A DNA stretch of 63,067 nucleotides from positions 1 to 63,067 of the forward strand of contig NZ_JRKS01000012.1 in the NCBI RefSeq assembly GCF_000763805.1, in the 5' to 3' direction. The DNA is from Paracoccus sphaerophysae (GTDB taxonomy: Bacteria; Pseudomonadota; Alphaproteobacteria; Rhodobacterales; Rhodobacteraceae). Below, one piece after another: positions 56,401-63,067 of the stretch. Numbering within the stretch: position 1 is the stretch's first letter; each line of letters opens with the position of its first letter. The translations under genes were made by a program, and so were the position numbers. The notes beneath the pieces are model-generated. The model had not been told where the DNA came from. It was given only the letters and a program-made list of their open reading frames with translations, and made no database searches.

Positions 56401-57037
56401 TCACCTCGGACATCGGCGCGATCTCGACCCGGTCCATCGCCGCCAGGCTGCGCTGGGTGTCGGGGTCAAAGCCGCGGATCCCGTCCAGCACGTCCCCGAA
56501 CAGGTCCAGCCGCACCGGCCCCACCCCGCCCGGAGGATAGATGTCGATGATCCCGCCGCGGATCGCGTAATCCCCCGGCTCGCTGACCGTGGGCGCCTGC
56601 GAAAACCCCATCCGGGCCAGAAAGCCGCGCAACTGCGCCTCGTCCAGCCGCTCGCCCTTGCGGGCGACGAAGCTGGCGGCGCGCACGGTGTCGGCCGCCG
56701 GGACCCGCTGCAGCGCGGCGTTCACCGTGGTCAGAAGCACGAAGGGCGGCTTGATGGTGCCGGTGGCGAGCGCCGCCAGCACCTGCAGCCGCTGCGCCAT
56801 GACCTCGCCCGAGGGCGAGACACGGTCATAGGGCGTCGTGTCCCAGGCGGGAAATTCCAGCACCGCGAGGGTCGGCGCAAAGAACCCCAGCGCGGCGCGC
56901 ATCGCGGCCATGCGCCGGTCGTCACGGGCGATGTGGATGACGGGCTTTGGGTTGGGGGCGCCGCGGGCCGCCTCGCGCGCGATCAGTGCCGCGTCGAGCC
57001 CTTCGGGCGCGCCAGAGAGGATCAGGGTGTCGGCCAT
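53492..57037 (-). CDS. mfd: transcription-repair coupling factor Mfd
   Basis: Mfd removes RNA polymerase stalled at lesions and recruits UvrA (encoded in this window). The N-terminal UvrB-like module is followed by the RNA-polymerase-interacting domain near TPGDLVVHVEHGIGRYTGLE. The RecG-like translocase has Walker A LIVGDVGFGKTEVAMRAAFL, DEEQ box LLVIDEEQHFGVAHKER, VLTLTATPIPRTLQLSLTGV, and the TRG region DIPRANTMVVWRADMFGLAQ with IRGRVGRSKTRAYCYL. The C-terminal domain has RFGPLPREVNTLMLVIRIKA. Length 1181 is full. The C terminus has an Ala/Pro/Arg tail. Confidence 0.97.
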   Translation of the reverse strand: MADTLILSGAPEGLDAALIAREAARGAPNPKPVIHIARDDRRMAAMRAALGFFAPTLAVLEFPAWDTTPYDRVSPSGEVMAQRLQVLAALATGTIKPPFVLLTTVNAALQRVPAADTVRAASFVARKGERLDEAQLRGFLARMGFSQAPTVSEPGDYAIRGGIIDIYPPGGVGPVRLDLFGDVLDGIRGFDPDTQRSLAAMDRVEIAPMSEVILDEAAITRFRQNYRAEYGGGASDPLYEAVSAGQKVAGMEHWLPWFHDRLDSLFDYLPAAAVVLDDHLDQHREARSATIAEQYDARREAMARKGGGDSVYRPVAPAALFADEAEWACWLAAHRVIRLATLARPPGPGVLDAGGHAGRSFAPERQAEKADLFAALAAHVRDLQKTRRVVVASFSEGARERLTGLLADEGLTGLPIDDIRGLPEDKGALGLAVWPLDEGFVSDGQATGPLAVISEQDVLGDRLIRGARKRRRAQNFLKDTQSLTPGDLVVHVEHGIGRYTGLETIRALGVPHDCVALEYAGGDRLYLPVENIELLTRYGHEDGLLDRLGGGAWQARKARLKERIRQIADRLMRVAAERMLRAAPVLEPEHHEWEAFAARFPWTETDDQAAAIADVAEDLAAGRPMDRLIVGDVGFGKTEVAMRAAFLAASQGKQVAVVAPTTLLARQHFRSFAERFRGTAINVRPLSRFVSARDAAETRAGLADGSVDIVVGTHAVLAKQVRFKDLGLLVIDEEQHFGVAHKERLKELRSDIHVLTLTATPIPRTLQLSLTGVRDLSIIGTPPVDRLAIRTYVSEFDSVTIREALLREKYRGGQSFLIVPRLADLPDVEDWLQQHVPEVSVIVAHGQLAAGDLDQRMNAFYDGSHDVLLATSIVESGLDIPRANTMVVWRADMFGLAQLYQIRGRVGRSKTRAYCYLTTKPRVPLTPQAIRRLKFLGSIDSLGAGFNLASQDLDLRGAGNLLGEEQSGHIKEVGFELYQAMLEETIAKLKSGELEGTPDDEWAPTLNLGVPVTIPESYVPDLDVRLELYRRLAQLTTKVELEGFAAELIDRFGPLPREVNTLMLVIRIKAMAKRANIASLVAGPKGATVQFHQDKFPNPAGLVEFMTEQKGAARIVDNKLVVSRPWSTDAERIKGAFAVAKDLAAKLKAAPPAAAGPARDVAAPAKAPLRPAAKAGGRRPA

Positions 57038-57086
57038 GACCGGTCAGGTATCGCGCCGCGGGCGGATGTCAAGGCGCAGCCGCGGC

Positions 57087-57656
57087 TCAGATCCCCAGCG
57101 GGTGAGTGGCCAGCCACGCCGTCCCCCACAGCGCGGCCCCCCCGACCGCCAGCATCGACAGCGCCATCGTCAGCCGCATGTGGCGGGTGATCTGGCGCGC
57201 CATGTCGGCAGCGGCGAGATCGGGGGTGATGCGTCCCGCCTCGGCCTCGGCCAGCGTCGCCCGCAGCCGGGTGGCGAGGCGGATCCGCAGCACGACCAGC
57301 ACCAGCAGCGGCGCCACCAGCAGGACCATCGCCTGCGCCAGTTCACGCCCATAGGCAAAGCCGAGCCAGGCCAGCGCCGAGACGACGAACGCCGCCACCG
57401 CCGTCAGCACCGTGCCGTCGCGGTCGCTGACCTGCCAGCGCGGCGTGACCAGCGACACCCAGTCGAGCAGCAGCAGCGAGTCCGGTGCAGGTCCCTGGCC
57501 CGCCCCCTCGACAGCACGGCGATGAACGGCGCGGACCAGGTCCGATGGGATGCCCAGCGCGCCGCGGCCCACCCAGGTCCAGGTGACGGTCAGCAGCAGC
57601 CAGTACCACAGCGACGAAAACGACCGGCTGTCCAGAACGTCGAGCAGTCCGTGCAT
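57087..57656 (-). CDS. conserved alphaproteobacterial inner-membrane protein
   Basis: The 189-residue protein has about four membrane helices (LWYWLLLTVTWTWVG, VLTAVAAFVVSALAWLG, LAQAMVLLVAPLLVLVVLRI and LTMALSMLAVGGAALWGTAW). The start MHGLLDVLDSRSFSSLWYWL resembles a Rhodobacterales family that databases have labelled as a component of a SufBCD complex; I do not trust that label. It lies divergent from hemB and behind mfd on the same strand. Function unknown. Confidence 0.75.
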   Translation of the reverse strand: MHGLLDVLDSRSFSSLWYWLLLTVTWTWVGRGALGIPSDLVRAVHRRAVEGAGQGPAPDSLLLLDWVSLVTPRWQVSDRDGTVLTAVAAFVVSALAWLGFAYGRELAQAMVLLVAPLLVLVVLRIRLATRLRATLAEAEAGRITPDLAAADMARQITRHMRLTMALSMLAVGGAALWGTAWLATHPLGI

Positions 57657-57806
57657 GGCTTTGCTGATCCTTGCGCGCGGGGCAGGCCGGCATCCTAGTC
57701 AGCCATGCGCCGGGGGCAAGGCAGGCCGGCCGCGCTGCGTTCGGCGGTTGCGTGCGGGCGGGGCCGGTGCCAGTCTCGCCGCGCCCTGCCAGCCCGAGGA
57801 ACCGCC

Positions 57807-58811
57807 ATGCCCGCCACCCCGATCATCGCCCCGTTTCCCGCGACCCGCCTGCGCCGCCTGCGCCGCACCCCGGCGCTGCGCGCGCTGACCGCGGAACGCC
57901 ACGTGTCGGTCGAAAACCTGATCTGGCCGATCTTCGTGACCGAGGTGGCGGGGGGCGAGGGCGAAATCCCCTCGATGCCGGGCGTCCACCGCCTGACGCT
58001 GGACGGCGCCCGCCGTGCCGCCGAGCGGGCCGCGTCCCTGGGCATCCCGGCGATCTGCATCTTTCCGCATTCGGACCCCGACCTGAAGACCGAGGATTGC
58101 GCCCGCGCCTGGGACCCCGAGAATATCGGCAACCGCGCCATCCGCGCCATCAAGGAGGTCGCGCCCGGCCTGGCGGTGATGACCGACATCGCGCTGGACC
58201 CCTACAACATCAACGGCCATGACGGGTTCGTCCGCGACGGGGTGATCGTCAACGACGAGACGGTCGAGGCGCTGGTCCGCATGGCGCTGGCGCAGGCCGA
58301 GGCGGGGGCGGACATCCTCGGGCCCTCGGACATGATGGACGGGCGGATCGGCGCTTTGCGTGGGGCGCTGGAATCGGCAGGCCACAAGGACGTGGCGATC
58401 CTCAGCTATGCGGCGAAATATGCCTCGGGGTTCTACGGGCCGTTTCGCGATGCGGTCGGCGCCTCGGGGCGGCTGGTCGGCGACAAGAAGACCTATCAGA
58501 TCAACCCCGCCAACCGTGACGAGGCGCTGCGCTGCGTCGCCCGCGACCTGGCCGAGGGCGCCGACATGGTGATGGTCAAGCCGGGGATGCCCTATCTGGA
58601 CATCTGCCGCGAGGTGAAGGACCAGTTCGGCGCGCCGACCTATGCCTATCAGGTCAGCGGCGAATACGCGATGCTGGAAGGCGCGATCCGGGCCGGCTGG
58701 CTCAAGCGCGAGGTGGTGCTGGAAAGCCTGCTGAGCTTCCGCCGCGCCGGCTGCGACGGCATCCTGACCTATTACGCGCCGCAGGTGGCCGAGATGCTCG
58801 CCGCGGGCTGA
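57807..58811 (+). CDS. hemB: delta-aminolevulinic acid dehydratase (porphobilinogen synthase)
   Basis: HemB joins two 5-aminolevulinates to porphobilinogen in haem and tetrapyrrole synthesis. The two Schiff-base lysines are in SYAAKYASGFYGPFRDAVG and MVMVKPGMPYLDICREVKD. The metal-switch region reads MTDIALDPYNINGHDGFV: aspartates stand where zinc-type enzymes have a cysteine triad, so the enzyme should be magnesium-dependent or metal-independent, as known for several alphaproteobacteria. It has 334 residues, from ATG 57807 after GAGGA. Confidence 0.96.
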   Translation: MPATPIIAPFPATRLRRLRRTPALRALTAERHVSVENLIWPIFVTEVAGGEGEIPSMPGVHRLTLDGARRAAERAASLGIPAICIFPHSDPDLKTEDCARAWDPENIGNRAIRAIKEVAPGLAVMTDIALDPYNINGHDGFVRDGVIVNDETVEALVRMALAQAEAGADILGPSDMMDGRIGALRGALESAGHKDVAILSYAAKYASGFYGPFRDAVGASGRLVGDKKTYQINPANRDEALRCVARDLAEGADMVMVKPGMPYLDICREVKDQFGAPTYAYQVSGEYAMLEGAIRAGWLKREVVLESLLSFRRAGCDGILTYYAPQVAEMLAAG

Positions 58812-58829
58812 CCGCGGCGCGCTGTGGGG

Positions 58830-59381
58830 TCAGTCGCGGCCGACCCAGTCCTCGGTGCCGACGACATCGGCATAGCCGAAGGCTAGCCCCGACATCATCG
58901 CCGCGTGGACCTGATCGGCGGGCACGGTCTTGCCGCCGAATTCCAGGTCGCGGGTCGCGCAGGCGTCGTGGATCACCGTGGTCTTGTAGCCCAGATCCGA
59001 GGCCGCCCGCGTCGCCGCGTCGATGCACATGTGGCTCATCGCGCCCACGATCACCACCTCGTCCACCCCCGCGGCGTCCAGCGTTTCCTTGAGGTTCGTG
59101 TCGCGGAATGCGTTGACGTGGTTCTTGGTCACCACCGGCTCGCCCTCGGCCGGCGCCACCGTGTCGTGGATGCGCACGCCCTCGGTGCCGGGGTTGAAGA
59201 ACGGCATCGCCGGGTCGGTGAATTCGTGGCGGACATGGACGACCATGTCGCCGCCGGCCCGCGCCGCCTCGATCACCCGGCGGGCGTTGGCGGCGGCCTG
59301 ATCCATCCCGATCAGCGGGAATCTCCCCTGGTCGAAATAGTCGTTCTGGATATCGACGGCGATCACGGCGCGCTTGCTCAT
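58830..59381 (-). CDS. isochorismatase-family cysteine hydrolase
   Basis: The 183-residue protein has the family triad: Asp in KRAVIAVDIQNDYFDQGRFP, Lys in EPVVTKNHVNAFRDTNLKET, and nucleophilic Cys in VIVGAMSHMCIDAATRAASD, preceded by a cis-peptide-type VGAMSHMC turn. Relatives include nicotinamidase, N-carbamoyl hydrolases and other amidases; the metal-binding pattern of nicotinamidase (DxHxxxxxH) is absent, so the substrate is open. ATG 59381 is the start that fits the family N terminus. It converges on hemB. Confidence 0.85.
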   Translation of the reverse strand: MSKRAVIAVDIQNDYFDQGRFPLIGMDQAAANARRVIEAARAGGDMVVHVRHEFTDPAMPFFNPGTEGVRIHDTVAPAEGEPVVTKNHVNAFRDTNLKETLDAAGVDEVVIVGAMSHMCIDAATRAASDLGYKTTVIHDACATRDLEFGGKTVPADQVHAAMMSGLAFGYADVVGTEDWVGRD

Positions 59382-59443
59382 CACGTCCTCCCTGGCTGTG
59401 TCGGGGACGATGCTGCCACGGGCGATCGCGCGCGCCAAGCGAA

Positions 59444-59478
59444 ATGCCCGCCCCGGCCGGTCAGGCGGGGGCGGGCAT
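59444..59478 (-). terminator. terminator behind the lytic transglycosylase gene
   Basis: ATGCCCGCCCC (59444-59454) pairs with GGGGCGGGCAT (59468-59478), eleven pairs around a 13-base loop. On the minus strand the hairpin is followed by TTTCGC. It begins 26 bases after the transglycosylase stop and lies before the isochorismatase-like gene, so it separates the two. Confidence 0.65.
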
Positions 59479-59504
59479 CGCCGGAATACCGATCGCGGGG
59501 GCCT

Positions 59505-60170
59505 TCAGCCGCCGACGATGATCCGCACGTAGTTGCGGGTTTCGCGATAGGGGGGCACGCCGCGATACTTGGCCACCGCGCCGGGACCGGCGTTATACGC
59601 CGCCAGCGCCAGCCGCCAGTCGCCGAAGGTGTTGTACATCATCCGCAGATAGCGCGCGCCGCCTTCCAAGTTCTGCACCGGGTCATGCGGGTTCACGCCC
59701 AGCTTGGCGGCGGTGCCCGGCATCAGTTGCGCCAGCCCCGTCGCGCCCTTGTGCGACCGCGCCCCGGCGTTCCAGCCGGATTCCTGCTGCACGAGCCGCA
59801 GGAACAGGTCCTCGGGGACACCATGCTTGCGGGCGACCGCCCGGGCATGGGGCAGATACTTGCTGCGCTGGTTGCCGGTATAGCGCGGGATGCCGCGGCC
59901 CGAGGTCGAGGCCCGCCCGTCCAGGTCGATGATGGTCACGGTCTTGACCTGCCCCGACCCCGGCCGCAGCCGCTGCGACCGCTGGTACTGGGCCGCCAGG
60001 CGCGAATCCATCAGCTGGGTCTGGCGGGCGAATTGCGAGGCGCGGGATTTCGACGAGGCGCCGCCAAGCCGAAGCCCGTCCGCCTGCGCGGGCGCTGCGA
60101 CCGCAAGCCCTGCCACGACCAGAACCGCAACCTTCGCTCCGCCCACCAGGCTGGCCATCACTGCACGCAT
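59505..60170 (-). CDS. lytic transglycosylase with SLT domain
   Basis: The 221-residue protein has a signal peptide ([20 protein letters not shown]). The SLT goose-lysozyme-like fold lies in the C-terminal half: [20 protein letters not shown] with the catalytic Glu, [40 protein letters not shown], and [20 protein letters not shown]. It cleaves peptidoglycan glycan strands with anhydromuramic ends. A linker with [20 protein letters not shown] precedes the domain. Its promoter region has a good inverted repeat. Confidence 0.92.
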   Translation of the reverse strand: MRAVMASLVGGAKVAVLVVAGLAVAAPAQADGLRLGGASSKSRASQFARQTQLMDSRLAAQYQRSQRLRPGSGQVKTVTIIDLDGRASTSGRGIPRYTGNQRSKYLPHARAVARKHGVPEDLFLRLVQQESGWNAGARSHKGATGLAQLMPGTAAKLGVNPHDPVQNLEGGARYLRMMYNTFGDWRLALAAYNAGPGAVAKYRGVPPYRETRNYVRIIVGG

Positions 60171-60188
60171 ATTCTCGCCCTCGCCGTG

Positions 60189-60217
60189 TTATCGTTTTGA
60201 TCGGAACGATACCGCAA
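60189..60217 (-). promoter_or_regulatory. promoter with inverted repeat before the lytic transglycosylase
   Basis: On the minus strand TTGCGG (60217-60212) and CGATAA (60194-60189) are 17 bases apart, about 20 bases before the start codon region. TATCGTT (60190-60196) and AACGATA (60205-60211) form a perfect seven-base inverted repeat with an eight-base centre that fills the spacer and overlaps the -10. This has the form of a repressor site. The regulator is unknown. Confidence 0.5.
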
Positions 60218-60266
60218 AAGCGCCGATCCGCCATACGCCGGGCGATCACAGGTTCCGCGTCGACTG

Positions 60267-60292
60267 CTGATCGGCGGAGTTTCGCCGATCAG
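60267..60292. terminator. perfect hairpin between ssb and the lytic transglycosylase
   Basis: CTGATCGGCG (60267-60276) pairs exactly with CGCCGATCAG (60283-60292) around a six-base loop. It lies 19 bases after the ssb stop. No U tract follows on either strand, so it may be a terminator aided by other factors or an RNA-stabilising 3' hairpin. Confidence 0.55.
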
Positions 60293-60310
60293 AATCTCAG
60301 ACAATTGTTA

Positions 60311-60859
60311 TCAGAACGGAATTTCGTCGTCGAATTCCGCCCCGCCGCGGCCGCCACCCTGCCCGACGCCCTGACCGCCGCTCGCGCCGCCGCCCGAGGA
60401 ACCGCCGCGATCATAGTCACTGTAGCCCTCGTCATAGCTGCGCCCGCCGCCGCCCTGACCGCCGCCGCCGCCATAGCCGCCACCGCCACCGCCGCCGCCG
60501 CCGCCGGACCGGCCGTCGAGCATGTGCAGCTCGCTGCGGAACGGCCGCAGGGCGACCTCGGTCGAATAGCGGTCGTTGCCGGACTGGTCCTGCCATTTGC
60601 GGGTTTCCAGCTGGCCCTCGACATAGACCTTGGAGCCCTTCTTCAGGTACTGTTCGGCCACCCGCACCAGCGGTTCGGAATGGATCACCACCGTGTGCCA
60701 CTCGGTGCGCTCGCGCCGTTCGCCGGAATTGCGGTCCTTCCACTGTTCGGACGTGGCGATCCGCAGGTTGGCGATCTTGCCGCCGTTCTGGAAGGTGCGG
60801 ATTTCCGGGTCCTGGCCCAGGTTGCCGACCAGAATGACCTTGTTGACGCTGCCTGCCAT
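60311..60859 (-). CDS. ssb: single-stranded DNA-binding protein
   Basis: SSB protects single-stranded DNA in replication and repair. The OB fold is [20 protein letters not shown], then [60 protein letters not shown] and [19 protein letters not shown] glycine-rich linker follows and the conserved acidic tip DDEIPF ends it, the docking site for repair and replication proteins. It has 182 residues. GAAGGAG precedes the ATG. I see no LexA box here. Confidence 0.97.
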   Translation of the reverse strand: MAGSVNKVILVGNLGQDPEIRTFQNGGKIANLRIATSEQWKDRNSGERRERTEWHTVVIHSEPLVRVAEQYLKKGSKVYVEGQLETRKWQDQSGNDRYSTEVALRPFRSELHMLDGRSGGGGGGGGGGYGGGGGQGGGGRSYDEGYSDYDRGGSSGGGASGGQGVGQGGGRGGAEFDDEIPF

Positions 60860-60926
60860 GATGCGGCTCCTTCGGTAGAATCCTCGGCAGCTTTACTGCC
60901 CGATGCTTAACGCGCGGTAAACCCGC

Positions 60927-62027
60927 TTAGCGCGCCGCGGCCAGGGTCGCGGCGATGGCCGTGGGCGCCACGTCGTCGGCGACGAAGGCCCGACCGATCC
61001 CGTGCGCGAGGATCAGCCGCAGCCGGCCGTCCACGACCTTCTTGTCCTGCCCCATCAGCGCAATCAGGCCGGCGTCGTCGGGCAGGCTGCCGGCGATGTC
61101 CGACAGACGCGACGGCATCCCCATCGCCGCAAGGTGGGCAGCGACGCGCGAGGGGTCCTCTTGCGCGCACAGCCCCAGCCGCGCCGACAGATCGAACGCC
61201 AGCGCGCAGCCGATCGCCACCCCCTCGCCGTGCAGCAGCCGGGCCGAATAGCCGGTGGCGCTTTCCAGCGCGTGGCCGAAGGTGTGACCCAGGTTCAGCA
61301 GCGCGCGCTCGCCCTGCTCGGTCTCGTCGCGTTCCACGATGCCGGCCTTCATGGCGACGGAATGGGCGACCGCGTGCAGCAGCGCCGCGGGGTCGGTCCG
61401 CAGCCGCGGGCCGTGTTCCTCGAGCCACGCAAAGAACCCAGCATCGCCCAGCAGGCCGTATTTCACCACCTCGCCATAGCCGGCGCGGAAATCCCGGTCG
61501 GGCAGCGTGGCCAGCGCATCGGTGTCGGCCAGCACCAGGCCGGGCTGGTGGAAGGCGCCGATCAGGTTCTTGCCGTGCGGCGAGTTGATGCCGGTCTTGC
61601 CGCCGACCGAGCTGTCCACCTGCGCCAGCAGCGTGGTGGGCATCTGCACGAACCGCACCCCGCGGCGCAGGATCGCCGCGGCGAAGCCGGCCAGATCGCC
61701 GATCACGCCCCCGCCCAGCGCGATGACGATGTCGCGCCGCTCGATCCGCTCGGCCAGCAGCCACTCGACGGCGCGACCGAGATGATCCCAGGACTTGGTC
61801 GCCTCGCCGGCAGGCAGCGCCAGCGAGGTCGCCTCGATCCCCGCCGCCTTCAGCGCCGCCAGCAGCCGCGGCAGATGCCGCCGGGCCACCGTCTCGTCGG
61901 TCAGGATCGCTGCCCGCGGGCGCGACAGCAGCGGCGCGATCTGGGCGCCGGCCTGGTCGATCAGGCCGGGGCCGATGCGGACCTCGTACGAGCGGTCGCC
62001 CAGCGCGACGGGAACGGTGCGGATCAT
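60927..62027 (-). CDS. aroB: 3-dehydroquinate synthase
   Basis: AroB makes 3-dehydroquinate, the second step of the shikimate pathway, using NAD and zinc. Motifs are IVIALGGGVIGDLAGFAAAI (NAD site), FVQMPTTLLAQVDSSVGGKT and GINSPHGKNLIGAFHQP, GEVVKYGLLGD, and zinc ligands in LLNLGHTFGHALESATGYSA with LHGEGVAIG. At 366 residues it is normal. ATG 62027 overlaps the aroK stop as ATGA. Bases 61512-61544 of this gene recur inverted at the end of the window. Confidence 0.96.
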   Translation of the reverse strand: MIRTVPVALGDRSYEVRIGPGLIDQAGAQIAPLLSRPRAAILTDETVARRHLPRLLAALKAAGIEATSLALPAGEATKSWDHLGRAVEWLLAERIERRDIVIALGGGVIGDLAGFAAAILRRGVRFVQMPTTLLAQVDSSVGGKTGINSPHGKNLIGAFHQPGLVLADTDALATLPDRDFRAGYGEVVKYGLLGDAGFFAWLEEHGPRLRTDPAALLHAVAHSVAMKAGIVERDETEQGERALLNLGHTFGHALESATGYSARLLHGEGVAIGCALAFDLSARLGLCAQEDPSRVAAHLAAMGMPSRLSDIAGSLPDDAGLIALMGQDKKVVDGRLRLILAHGIGRAFVADDVAPTAIAATLAAAR

Positions 62028-62593
62028 GCAGGCTCCAGGATGTCGGGACGGCGGGCGCGGATCGCCTCCAGCACCCGGGTGGCGGTTTCCTCGACCGAGG
62101 CATGGCCGTCGACCGGCACCACGATCTCGGCCAGCGCATAGGACGGCGCGCGGTCGGCCAGCAGCCGTTCCAGCGTACCGCGCGGGTCGGGCGTCTGCAG
62201 CAGCGGCCGGGTCGGGCGCTGGCGCACCCGCTGCCACAGCACTGGCAGCGGCACGTTCAGCCAGACCGACACCGCCGAGGCGGCGACGAGGTCGCGGTTC
62301 CCGGCGCTCATCCACGCCCCGCCGCCGGTCGAGATGACCGCCGGGTCGCCGCGCAGGACGCGGGCCAGCACCTCGGATTCGCGGGCGCGAAAGAACGCCT
62401 CGCCGTCGCGGGCGAAGATTTCGGGGATGCTCATCGCGGCGGCGCGGACGATCTCGGCATCGGTGTCGCGCAACGGCACGCCGAGCCTGCGGGACAGCTC
62501 GGCCCCCACGGCCGACTTGCCGGCCCCCATCATGCCGATCAGCACGATGTTGCGTCTCACTTGCGCCGCCCCCTTGCCCGATGCGTCGGCCAT
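62024..62593 (-). CDS. aroK: shikimate kinase
   Basis: AroK phosphorylates shikimate at the 3-hydroxyl. The P-loop is NIVLIGMMGAGKSAVGAELS; the substrate-binding part has RDTDAEIVRAAAMSIPEIFA and VISTGGGAWMSAGNRDL; the lid is RPTRPLLQTPDP with the ATP-binding arginines. The 189-residue length is usual. The aroK-aroB order is widespread in proteobacteria. It is divergent from the gene at the right end across 160 bases. Confidence 0.95.
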   Translation of the reverse strand: MADASGKGAAQVRRNIVLIGMMGAGKSAVGAELSRRLGVPLRDTDAEIVRAAAMSIPEIFARDGEAFFRARESEVLARVLRGDPAVISTGGGAWMSAGNRDLVAASAVSVWLNVPLPVLWQRVRQRPTRPLLQTPDPRGTLERLLADRAPSYALAEIVVPVDGHASVEETATRVLEAIRARRPDILEPA

Positions 62594-62753
62594 GCTGATG
62601 GCCCGATCGGCGCCGGAACGCCACAGTTAAATCGGGTAAAAACCCGCGGCCCGGCGTCGCGCGGCTTTCCCCCTGGCCGGCGACAGGCTAGACCTGCGCC
62701 TGACCAGATGAGCCCGGCGATCCGCGGCGCTTTCAGAAGAGGATACGGGAACC

Positions 62754-63067
62754 ATGCGCCTGCTGCGCGTCATCATCTTGCTGCTGCTGGCAGGCTTCGT
62801 CGGACTGGCCGTCTATGCCTATGTGGGCGACATGTCCGCCGATCCCCAGCAGATGCGCGTTCCGGTCCAGCTGGACATGGGCCAGCCCGCCGCCATGCCG
62901 GCCCCGGCTGCCGAGCCCGCCGCTGACGGGGCCGCGGCCCCCGACACCGCAGCCCCTGAAACCGCAGCCCCCGACACCGCAGCCGCTGACGCCACCGCCC
63001 CTGCCACCGCCGCGGAGACGGCGCCGGACGCCGCCCCGGCCTGGTGCTGGCCGACACCGATGCGCTG
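62754..63067 (+). CDS. partial gene: single-pass membrane protein with Ala/Pro-rich repeats
   Basis: A start with AGGATACGGGAACC before ATG 62754 opens MRLLRVIILLLLAGFVGLAV (one membrane helix or signal anchor), then DMSADPQQMRVPVQLDMGQP and a low-complexity stretch with repeated (P/A)DTAAPETAAPDT-type units. The true sequence is probably reliable to about base 63034; after that the DNA is an inverted copy of aroB, so the last residues are not part of the gene. No stop is reached. Its upstream neighbour aroK is divergent. Family not recognised. Confidence 0.6.
   Translation, partial: MRLLRVIILLLLAGFVGLAVYAYVGDMSADPQQMRVPVQLDMGQPAAMPAPAAEPAADGAAAPDTAAPETAAPDTAAADATAPATAAETAPDAAPAWCWPTPMR
63035..63067 (-). 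repeat. 33-base exact inverted copy of an internal aroB segment at the end of the window
   Basis: The last 33 bases (CCCGGCCTGGTGCTGGCCGA and 13 more) equal the reverse complement of 61512-61544, inside aroB. No mobile element or other repeat explains this. It most likely reflects a fold-back assembly artifact at a contig end. Confidence 0.85.

Noticed and set aside
53762..57190. Open frame of over 1100 codons on the plus strand
   Set aside because: It is antisense to mfd, which is certain; the composition is that of a frame shadow.
60907..60920. Near-palindrome TTAACGCGCGGTAA before ssb
   Set aside because: It resembles the edd operator loosely, has two mismatched positions and no clear promoter around it; too weak to call.
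62880..63034. Repeat-like ACCGCAGCCCC units as a CRISPR or tandem repeat array
   Set aside because: They are codons of an Ala/Pro/Thr-rich protein segment, irregular in length and without spacers.

Overview
The window looks like a contig from a high-GC (about 68-70 %) alphaproteobacterium of the Rhodobacterales, most like Paracoccus or Rhodobacter. The evidence is a complete 14-subunit nuo (complex I) operon interspersed with small accessory genes in the style of the Paracoccus nqo cluster, an alphaproteobacterial GTTC-N7-GTTC LexA box before uvrA, an Entner-Doudoroff edd gene, and many ATGA, GTGA and TGATG stop/start overlaps. Nearly everything is chromosomal housekeeping. I see no rRNA, tRNA, insertion sequence, phage or CRISPR array, and no stretch over 300 bases lacks a gene or gene remnant.

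Layout: (1) bases 1-9061, leftward: pyrH-frr-uppS-cdsA-dxr-rseP-bamA-ompH, covering pyrimidine salvage, ribosome recycling, isoprenoid, phospholipid and outer-membrane biogenesis. It ends in a suspicious join at a C6G9 run that leads into a fragment of a flavin monooxygenase. (2) miaA, rightward. (3) 32859 to 10053, leftward: nuoA-B-C-D-(27-aa ORF)-E-(HhH protein)-(DUF5337)-F-(two small secreted proteins)-G-(lipoprotein)-H-(58-aa ORF)-I-(AhpD-like)-J-(87-aa low-GC ORF)-K-L-M-N, running on without a clear break into birA, coaX, rnj and a symporter-like membrane gene. (4) A small hypothetical gene, a decayed alpha/beta hydrolase, and uvrA with its SOS box. (5) A 5'-nucleotidase convergent with miaB. 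(6) cysS-cimA-squalene-synthase-like operon, preceded by a tiny ORF encoding three consecutive cysteines and by alternative hairpins that could hide or expose the cysS ribosome binding site. (7) An orphan cheB, a metallo-beta-lactamase-fold protein, edd with an operator-like repeat inside its promoter, a DUF2147 protein, hisA, secG, pyrG, a secreted protein, an Aer-like PAS protein, mfd, a membrane protein, hemB, an isochorismatase-like hydrolase, a lytic transglycosylase, ssb, and aroK-aroB.

The most interesting candidate is the cysteine leader before cysS. Second are the very small, tightly coupled ORFs inside the nuo operon (27, 58 and 87 codons or so). Both ends of the window carry signs of misassembly or rearrangement. 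On the left the ompH frame loses its stop codon at a homopolymer run. On the right the last 33 bases are an exact inverted copy of the interior of aroB. Terminal annotations should be treated with caution.

Functionally the genes cover respiration (nuo, with possible assembly or accessory factors), haem (hemB), cofactors (coaX, birA), envelope (bamA, rseP, ompH, cdsA, uppS, lytic transglycosylase, secG), RNA (miaA, miaB, rnj, frr, cysS), DNA repair (uvrA, mfd, ssb), and amino-acid, sugar and nucleotide metabolism (cimA, hisA, aroBK, edd, pyrG, pyrH).
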